A DNA stretch of 64,000 nt from the NCBI GenBank assembly GCA_016288695.1, contig JAEELD010000009.1, positions 62,001 through 126,000 of the forward strand, read 5' to 3'. This DNA comes from Mycoplasmataceae bacterium (GTDB taxonomy: Bacteria; Bacillota_I; Bacilli_A; Mycoplasmatales; Mycoplasmoidaceae). The position numbers and the translations under genes were made by a program. The notes beneath the pieces are model-generated. The model searched no databases. It was not told the origin of the DNA and was given only the letters and a program-made list of their open reading frames with translations. Each line of letters opens with the position of its first letter. The first letter of the stretch is position 1. This document shows positions 57,489 through 64,000 of the stretch, one piece after another.

Positions 57489-58239
57489 ACCAAAAAAATA
57501 TATAGGAACAATATTTTTTATTCATGGTTATTCTGGTAATTATTCATATTTCCATTTGGATAAGGAATTAGGGAAAATTTTTGAATTTTATGCCATAAAT
57601 TTACCAGGGCATGGTGGGAATAAAATTCCACCGAATAACTCCGAAATGAAAAAAAAATTAAATTTTCATTTCATGAGTGATTATGTTATTAATTTCATGG
57701 TAGAGCATTCATTAAAAAATATTTATTTGATCGGTCATTCAATGGGTGGTTGTATAGCTTCTATTGTTGCAAGTAAAAGGCCTGATTTAATAAAAAAATT
57801 AATTCTTATTTCACCAATGAATTTTGCATGTATTTATAAAGCATTTTGTTTTCTTTTTAATTTTTTTCCTAAAAATAATTCAGGGCATGAGAAATTGCTT
57901 TCTTTGGTATATAAAGACATTAACTCGAAGAATAAATTATTTCTGTTGCCAGGGAAAGAAAATAATAGCAAACAAATGAACTATCTGGGCCACAAAATAA
58001 TGATGTCCCCAAGATGATTTTTAATGATGCACAGTTATCAGAAAAAAATTACAACACCAACATTATTATGTCTAGGCAGATATGACAAAATCATTCCATA
58101 TAAAAAAACTATTAAAAATTTTTCTAAACATTTATCAAATTTAACAATTGCTACTTTCTATAATTCTTCGCATATGTGTTTCTTTGAGGAAGAAAAATTG
58201 TTCTTCCAGACACTAAAAAAATTTTTATTAGATAATTAA
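57460..58239 (+). CDS. Alpha/beta hydrolase (esterase/lipase-like)
   Basis: The 259-residue protein reads through TGAs as Trp from the ATG at 57460 (MKNPIYLWNKPKKYIGTIFFIHGYSGNYSYF). Oxyanion-side HGYSG, NLPGHGGNK, nucleophile elbow GHSMGG, LGRYDKIIP with the acid and SSHMCFFEE with the His form a complete catalytic triad. Similar hydrolases act on lipids or carboxylic esters; the substrate is unknown. The start inside ispE suggests translational coupling. It converges on ispD with a 12-base overlap. Confidence 0.87.
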
Positions 58240-58869
58240 TTTTTTTGCAAATTTAAGATCTGTTTTAGTTGTAATCTTAAAGTTTTCTAATTCCCCTATT
58301 ACAAAATTTTCTTTTTTTAAATTAAATCCAATTGATGAAAAGAAATCTGTACCTTGGTTAGATTTTGTTTTTTTTCACATTTTGAATTTAAAAGCTTGAG
58401 GGGTTTGCACAGCAAATAAATATTTTCTATCTATGTAGTTGCATGTATTTTTTATTTTAATAATCGAGTCATGCACTGGGATTATAGCACTCGCGGCATT
58501 ATATTTTTTTGCTACATTTACTACTTTTTTTATTAAACTTGCAGAAACAAAAGGTCTGTCTCCATCTAGTGTTACTACAACATCATCCTTTTTGATATTC
58601 TTTTTAATTTTATTCAAACAGATGTCGATTGATTCCTGTCTATTTTTTTCACTTCCTATAACAACATCATACAGTTTGCTAGTGGTGAATGCGTTTTTAT
58701 GTTTTTTATTTATAACAATGATTATTTTGTCTAAAAAATTGCATTTTTTGCATGTGTCTAAAACATGCATGAACATCGGCTTTTTATTTATTAATTCATT
58801 AATTTTCTTTCCATGTATTTTGCTGAATCTAGTATTTTTACCAGCAAGTAAAATTATGCATCAAGTCAT
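58228..58869 (-). CDS. ispD: 2-C-methyl-D-erythritol 4-phosphate cytidylyltransferase (diverged IspD)
   Basis: The 213-residue nucleotidyltransferase activates methylerythritol phosphate with CTP. N-terminal IILLAGKNTRFSKI corresponds to the AAGxGxR loop but has Lys-Asn in place of Gly residues. Then MFMHVLDTC (family l.h.l......d), GSEKNRQESID (family GG..R..SV..gL), VVTLDGDRPFVSASLI (usually vHDaaRP), VHDSI and VQTPQAFKF (family TPQ.F). The final Gly/Asp segment QGTDFFSS corresponds to the usual (v)TDea.. motif. Context with ispE, ispF and folD supports IspD rather than a related tetra-/ribitol cytidylyltransferase, but the divergence leaves some doubt. Confidence 0.82.
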
Positions 58870-58870
58870 T

Positions 58871-59731
58871 TTATTTTATGTTCTTTTGAATTTTTGTTAA
58901 GTATATTAAATTTTTTAATAGCATAGTTACAGTCAATGGGCCCACACCACCAGGCACAGGTGTTATATGTATATCCATATTTATAAGACTATCAGAATCT
59001 ACATCTCCACAAATTTTATTGTTTTCATCTCTATTTATTCCCACATCAACTATAACTGCTCCATCCTTAACATGTTCTTTTTTTAAAAATTTTGGTTTTC
59101 CTACAGCAACAACAATAATGTCAGCAGATTTAGTTAATGATTGCAGATTTTTAGATTTAGAATGACAAATAGTAACAGTAGAATTTTCTAAAAGAAATAA
59201 AGCAGCAAGTGGTTTTCCCACTATGTTACTACGGCTAATAATAACTACATGCTTTCCTAAAAGTTCAATATTTGACTTTTTTAAAATTTCAATAATTCCA
59301 GCAGGAGTACAGCTTTTTATTACTAGTGAGTCATTTTTGGCAGTTCATAATTTTCCTATATTTTCAAAAGTGAAACAGTCAACATCTTTTTTAGGATTAA
59401 CTCTATTAACAAGTTGTTTTGCATTAATTTGTTTAGGTAAAGGTAATTGGATTAAAATACCATTTATATCTGAGTTTTTGTTCAATTCATCAATTTTTAA
59501 TTGTATTGTTTCAATTTGTACATTTTCATCAAAATGGAATAATAAAGTTTTAGTATTTAGTTCTTTACTTAAATTGATTTTATTTCTGATATAGATATTA
59601 CTTGCATTATTATTTCCAATTTGAATAATTGCTAATGTTGGAACAACATTATGTTTTTTTAGCATTTTGATTTCTTCAATCAGTTGCTCTTTTATTTTTT
59701 CTTTAATAGCTAAACAATTTATTATTTTCAT
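58871..59731 (-). CDS. folD: Methylenetetrahydrofolate dehydrogenase / cyclohydrolase
   Basis: The 286-residue bifunctional enzyme interconverts methylene-, methenyl- and formyl-tetrahydrofolate. It shows PTLAIIQIGNNNASNIYIRNK (family vG.dpaS..Yv..K), GILIQLPLPKQI, PKKDVDCFT (family P.KDVDG), SCTPAGIIEIL, VVIISRSNIVGKPLAALFLLENSTVTICHSKS and the terminal TPVPGGVGPLTVTMLLKN. The usual Gly of DVDG is Cys. One TGA is Trp. ispD follows one base later in the same direction. Confidence 0.95.
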
Positions 59732-59764
59732 ATTTTTATAATAGTAATATTAATTGTCATATTT

Positions 59765-60214
59765 ATGTTTTTTATTGGTCATGGTATAGATCAACATAAG
59801 TTAGTAAAGAGAAAAAAAATAATAGTTATTGGAGGCTATAAAATGCAATCAGAATGGTCAATATTGGCGCATTCAGATGGTGATATTGTACTTCATTCTA
59901 TTAGCAATGCAATACTTGGTGCTTTAGGGAAAGGAGATATTGGTGATTATTTTCCTGATAGTGATAAATTTAACAAGAATTTAGATTCGCAAAAAATTTT
60001 AAAAAAGGCATTAATGTTTCTTAAAAATAAAAAGATAGTTAATATTGATTTAACAATAATCTGTGAAGATATTTTTTTTGGGAATCATAAAAATAATATT
60101 AAAAAATCACTAGAAAAAATATTGCCATGCAAGCACATTAATGTTAAGTGTACACGATTCGAGAAAGCAACTCATATGATATGTTGTGAGTCAATTTTAT
60201 TGATTCATAGTTAG
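59765..60214 (+). CDS. ispF: 2-C-methyl-D-erythritol 2,4-cyclodiphosphate synthase
   Basis: The 149-residue enzyme cyclises the IspE product. Zinc ligands lie in GHGIDQHKL and in LAHSDGDIVLHSISNAILGALGKGDIGDYFPDSD, a near-perfect IspF signature. The C-terminal segment normally containing TTE.LGf reads CTRFEKATHMIC, a substantial change near the CDP/cyclisation site. No Trp-TGA is needed beyond the normal frame. It diverges from folD. With ispD and ispE, it covers three consecutive steps. Confidence 0.92.
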   Translation: MFFIGHGIDQHKLVKRKKIIVIGGYKMQSEWSILAHSDGDIVLHSISNAILGALGKGDIGDYFPDSDKFNKNLDSQKILKKALMFLKNKKIVNIDLTIICEDIFFGNHKNNIKKSLEKILPCKHINVKCTRFEKATHMICCESILLIHS

Positions 60215-60240
60215 ACAAGATGCATCAATTTTAATTTATT

Positions 60241-60303
60241 TGAGTGAATTAAGTTTAATTAATTGGGCACTTTAAACTATACTTCACTCATAGCTCTATT
60301 TTT
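60241..60303 (+). terminator. Long imperfect hairpin plus T-run after ispF
   Basis: TGAGTGAA (60241-60248) pairs with TTCACTCA (60283-60290) and, inside it, AGTTTAA (60252-60258) pairs with TTAAACT (60272-60278) around a 13-base loop. A T-run follows at 60298-60303. It may terminate ispF, or be part of the restriction-modification control region. Confidence 0.5.
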
Positions 60304-60308
60304 TATAC

Positions 60309-60335
60309 TAGTCACATAGTGACTATAAATGTGAC
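60309..60335. promoter_or_regulatory. Operator-like inverted repeats upstream of the restriction-modification genes
   Basis: TAGTCAC-ATA-GTGACTA (60309-60325) has perfect 7-base arms, and GTCACAT (60311-60317) also matches ATGTGAC (60329-60335) in inverted order. The cluster lies about 35-60 bases upstream of a candidate -10 box. It is a plausible binding site for the helix-turn-helix domain at the N-terminus of the methyltransferase; that link is inferred. Confidence 0.5.
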
Positions 60336-60365
60336 AAGTAATTAAATACAATTTTATTGTATTTT

Positions 60366-60374
60366 TGGTATATT
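60366..60374 (+). promoter_or_regulatory. Extended -10 box for the restriction-modification operon
   Basis: TGG followed by TATATT forms an extended -10 type element about 45 bases before the methyltransferase ATG. A ribosome site GAGG at 60411-60414 precedes that ATG. Confidence 0.35.
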
Positions 60375-60418
60375 AATAATTGTAATTATTCAGCAAATAA
60401 TAATTAGATAGAGGAAAA

Positions 60419-61516
60419 ATGAGAAATGGACATAATTTTAAGCATTTCACTGATAAAGATTTTTTAAATTTATTTTATTCATTGAGAAAAAAATATGGCA
60501 TTGATTTCTTAGCAAATAAATTTAATTTAAACAATAATACAATCGTTAGATGAGTAAACAATAACTCTATTCCATCGCAGTATTATTTAGATTTAATTTT
60601 ATTAACAAATGACAGGAAGCAGGTATCTCAATACATCAAATATATTTCAGCAAGAAATAAAGACCAATTTTACACAAAACCAGAAATAGCTAAAAAATGT
60701 TACAAAATCTTGCTGAAATTTTTAAAAGATAATAACATTGACTCTAAAAAATATACTTTTATTGAACCAAGTGCTGGTTGTTGCAATTTTTTTGAATTGT
60801 TACCAAAAAAACGCAGAATCGGAATAGATATTGACCCAAAAGGCAATAAAGAATTAATCAAACAGAACTTCTTGGAATATGTGATTCCAAATAAAAAAAC
60901 AATATTAATTGGGAATCCTCCTTTTGGTTTAAGAGGGAATTTAGCTTTAAGATTTATTAATCATGCTGAAAAATGTGATTTTATTGCAATGATTTTACCA
61001 CCGCTTTTTGAAAGCGATGGTAAAGGCACACCTAAAAATAGAGTTTTACATCATAAACTTGTTTTTTCAATAAAATTGCCATTGAATAGTTTCCAATATC
61101 CAGATGGTAAGAGCATTGATGTTGCAACGCTATTTCAAATTTGAGCTAAAAAAGATTTTAATATCAAAACAATTGGTATGACATACAACACTGACAAAAT
61201 TGTTAAGATTTATTCTCTTTCCAATGGACCAACAAGCTCATCAAAAAGAAATGTTAAGATGATTGATGAATGCGATCTATATTTACCATCAACATGTTTT
61301 TCTGGTATGAAAGCATATAAATCATTTTTTGATTTACCAAATAAACGCGGTTATGGAATAGTCATATTGGATAAAAAAAATAAGAGTAAAATTCTGCAAA
61401 AATTGAAAAGTACAGATTGATCTAATGATTATGCTTTTTTGTCAACAAACTCTGCTTTAAATCTAAGAACAAGTTTAATCAAAAAATGTGTCTATACTAT
61501 TTCAAAACATTTGTAA
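60419..61516 (+). CDS. DNA adenine methyltransferase with N-terminal helix-turn-helix
   Basis: The 365-residue protein has an N-terminal region with a helix-turn-helix-like stretch (FLANKFNLNNNTIVRWVNNNSIPS). An N6-adenine/amino-methyltransferase fold follows: SAM motif I FIEPSAGCC (113-121), an acidic IDIDP (about 135-139) and catalytic NPPFG (165-169). The C-terminal part is probably target recognition. GAGG lies upstream of the ATG. The restriction gene follows after 13 bases. Two TGAs are Trp. In some type II systems an N-terminal HTH represses the operon; this layout fits that but is not proof. Recognition sequence unknown. Confidence 0.83.
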
Positions 61517-61529
61517 AGGATAAATATTT

Positions 61530-62096
61530 ATGTGTAAAAATTTAAGTTTAGACGACCTATTTATACAACAAATTAAAAACACTAAACAGTCATGTAAAAC
61601 ACAAGATCCGTGATCACCTGATTGTAAATTTATAGCTGTGCGTTCCCTTAGCATTGATGAGCGTGGTAGAAATGCACAAGAATTTTTGCAAAGTGTTTTT
61701 AAACTTGGCGGTTTTAGAACACAAGGTGATAATGAAAAAACAGGAAATTGAGATATTAAGATAAATAATTGAAGAGTTGAAGTAAAATCAGCAACTATGG
61801 ATAGAACTAGCAAATTTCAGCATGAATCAGTTCATAAAACTAATGACTATGATTTTATATTTTTCTTAGATATTGCCCCAAATGAAATATATTTTTCTTG
61901 TTGCAAATATGTTAATATACCTTGAAATTTATTGCACGAACGAGGTAACGAATCCAAAAGAGATAAACGAACGACTGGTGCAGGATTTAAATGAGATTTT
62001 AAATATAATGAAAAAGATAAAAGATTACCATCTACATATGGTTGTGTAAAGAAAGTTGAAGACATTATTTCAATATTTCAAAAATGTAATTCTTAA
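61530..62096 (+). CDS. Putative type II restriction endonuclease (PD-(D/E)xK)
   Basis: The 188-residue product reads through five TGAs as Trp. RGRNAQEFLQSVFKLGGFRTQGD is followed by GNWDIKINNWRVEVKSAT, in which D75 and E84-V-K86 fit the D-x(8)-ExK catalytic core of PD-(D/E)xK nucleases, and an upstream Glu51 is also typical. It is coupled to a DNA methyltransferase 13 bases upstream, so restriction is the likely role. I recognise no characterised relative; cleavage site unknown. Stop shares 4 bases with the convergent DUF262 gene. Confidence 0.75.
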
Positions 62097-64000
62097 TCTT
62101 TTGATTTTTGTCACTTATCTTTGCCATTATATGAACAATTAGTAAGGAAATTTATTGATGATGATTTAGCAGAAACATTTGCACCTAACTTAGTTGGTGC
62201 AAATCTATAATCATTATTGAAATAATAGTTATTATCTTCATATTTTTTTATTGTACCATTTTCGCATAATTCAATAAATAAAGGAAAATTTTCATTTTCT
62301 TCATCATTAGAATAGTCATAGACTCTTGTACCTTTTTTGACAGTTACAGACTTTGTATCTTCATCATATAATGCAGAATATTTAATGTTTTTAACATTAC
62401 AACAAATGTCATATGTTTTGCTAAACTTTTTTAATGACTTTTGATATGGGAAATATTTAATGCATTCATTACAAAGCCAATCTGTTCTTTTATTAATTTT
62501 GTCTTTGTTTCACTTTTTAGTTTTAAAAAGTAACTCGTTTATTTTCAAATCTTTGTAAGTAAAGAAATCTAATTTTTTTGCATATTCGCTATTTTTTGCC
62601 AAAATGTTGTCATCACGTGTCAATAATGTCAAATTTCCTATTTTGTTTAAGTATTTTTTGAATTCAATATCATTAGTTGATTCAAAATATTTTCAATATT
62701 CGGAGTTTGGCTTTGGTTTCTTTGGCATTATATGTTCTATTGTTAAAGGTTTCACTAATTCAGTCTTTTTTGCTGAAGTTTGAGATTCTTCAATATTACG
62801 AAATATAACTGAGGTATATCCTTTTCTATGTTTATAAGCATCCTGATTATGAATTTCATTTTTTACTTCTTCATCATCAGGCATTCGTCCCTTATTATCT
62901 ACATTTACATTTACAATTTTGAATAAAAGAAAATCATAAAGATCAGGTTGATTTTTTTCAATTTTTTCAATTAACGGAACTAAAACTTGAGATAAATCAT
63001 AATCTATATCACATATTTCTCTCCTGATGAAATAAGTGTTTAATAATATGAAAATTTTATCAAATAATTCTTTTTTTATCTGTTTTTGTTTGTACATTTT
63101 AAACAGTAACATCGCAACAGAAGAACAATAACCAGACGATTCTAATTTAGAAAAATCTCTTATTACTGGATTTTCAGTATCTTTAGGCTCATATAAATCT
63201 TTAAATAACTGTGAATATTCTAACAATTCATCTAAAAAAATTTCTATTTTTTTATTATCATTTTGTAATGAATCATAATATTCTTTAAATTTGTCATATA
63301 GATTTGTATTTCAAAATAAATCCTTTGTTTTCAATCGTATAAAATTTAATCAAAATTTTTCTCTTTTATCTGGAGCAATTATTTGTTCAAACTTTAATCA
63401 ATAATTTTCATAAACTTTTTGTTGATAATTCGCTTCTAGACCCATAAGAATATAATTTCTTATTAAGTCCACAGGTTTTAACCCTTCGCCTTTTGAGTTT
63501 ATGGATTCAAAAATTTTTTGTGGCTCATGATTATTATCAAGCGGAATTGCAATAATATAAAGTCTTTCCAAAGCACACATTAAATTTTCGATACTTTGAT
63601 TGGAATATTTCATTATTTCATCATGAAGAAATTTAAAAACACAATAAATATTAGACTTAAGTTCATCCTCATTTAATTCAATATCATTCATAATTTTTGA
63701 AAAAATCATGGAATTTGAATTTGCTTCTTTAAGACGCAACTTTATTTCGCCTTTTTCCTGTTTGAACAAATATTTAAATTTAAAATCGTCTTTTTCTTTA
63801 TCTTCTTTAAATAAATCTAATATACATTTCAGTATTAAAAACATTGTTGTCAATCGTTGTTGACCATCAATAATTAACAATTCATTTTGATCATAAGTTT
63901 TTGATTGTGTATTGTAAATAATAAAACCAGCAAAATGTGAACCATTTTTGTTGTCAAATAGTTTTTTTATATCCAATCATCAAATTTTTACACTTTTCAT
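62093..64000 (-). CDS. GmrSD-like DUF262/HNH (DUF1524) restriction protein, 5' end outside the window
   Basis: 636 residues are visible; the frame continues past the right edge. The DUF262 nucleotide-binding motif ELLIIDGQQRLTTMF and PQKIFESINSKGEGLKPVDLIRNYIL (family FE.lN.rG..L...DliKn.l) are present. A DUF1524-type HNH motif TIEHIMPKK and NLTLLTRDDN follow, then about 150 extra residues ending SINFLTNCSYNGKDKWQKSKD, resembling DUF4357-type tails. GmrSD enzymes cut glucosylated or otherwise modified phage DNA. It lies tail to tail with a type II restriction-modification pair, forming a small defence cluster. Many Trp are TGA. Confidence 0.85.

Noticed and set aside
61502..62065. Two open frames on the minus strand across the restriction endonuclease
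   Set aside because: The plus strand, read with TGA as Trp, gives a continuous 188-residue protein with a catalytic core and a coupled methylase; the minus frames are shadows created by counting TGA as stop.
1..64000. CRISPR array or insertion sequence
   Set aside because: No regularly spaced direct repeats, transposase motifs or terminal inverted repeats were seen. The only long repeat is the block shared by the two glycosyltransferases.

Overview
This window comes from a very AT-rich mollicute (Mycoplasma/Spiroplasma-like bacterium) that reads TGA as tryptophan. Nearly every long gene is interrupted only by in-frame TGA codons, and reading them as Trp restores full-length conserved proteins (DnaE, PolC, AdhE, NrdD, PheT, KtrB, Obg). 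I saw no frameshifts. Genes are packed tightly, often overlap, and usually lack a strong Shine-Dalgarno sequence.

Layout, left to right. (a) 1-9.9 kb: a truncated FtsX-type ABC permease with its coiled-coil/ATPase partner, then leftward pth-adhE and topA-trxA. (b) 9.9-11.0 kb: tRNA-Lys(CTT) and tRNA-Ser(GCT) flank a small accessory pocket with one unknown 80-residue ORF. (c) 11.1-15 kb: tatD, rpmB, a lipoprotein, and the primosome pair dnaB-dnaI. (d) 15.3-22.4 kb, leftward: ktrA, rpe, a small unknown gene, dnaE, a stand-alone 5'-3' exonuclease, mutM and coaE. (e) 22.5-28.6 kb, rightward: ktrB, gmk, rlmN, a PP2C phosphatase, obg, nadE. (f) 28.6-40.6 kb, leftward: metG, two paralogous membrane glycosyltransferases, pheS-pheT, dCMP deaminase and an anaerobic ribonucleotide reductase cluster. 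(g) 40.7-49.8 kb: trxB-whiA-polC-trmL, coaD-coaX, pta. (h) 49.8-58.2 kb: the origin neighbourhood, tdk-ychF-dnaN-dnaA leftward and rpmH-rnpA-yidC-rsmA-ispE-hydrolase rightward. (i) 58.2-60.2 kb: ispD, folD, ispF. (j) 60.2-64 kb: a defence segment with a type II restriction-modification pair and a DUF262/HNH GmrSD-like gene that runs off the edge.

Metabolic picture: AdhE, Pta, thioredoxin/thioredoxin reductase and an oxygen-sensitive class III ribonucleotide reductase (with dCMP deaminase and thymidine kinase) suggest a fermenting organism living with little oxygen. CoaX, CoaD and CoaE cover three steps from pantothenate to CoA. IspD, IspE and IspF cover the middle of the MEP isoprenoid pathway, which many mycoplasmas lack. 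Both Firmicute-type replicative polymerases (PolC and DnaE), DnaN, DnaA, the DnaB/DnaI loader proteins and a 5'-3' exonuclease are present.

Most interesting: the anaerobic reductase appears to be split. The large NrdD chain stops just after the first CxxC of its C-terminal zinc site. The second CxxC and the glycyl-radical RITGYL motif lie in a separate 72-residue ORF beyond nrdG. This would make a radical-bearing domain that works in trans. Other points of note are a 98%-identical catalytic block shared by two otherwise diverged glycosyltransferases, palindromic -10 elements shared by divergent genes, and an inverted-repeat-rich control region in front of the restriction-modification genes.
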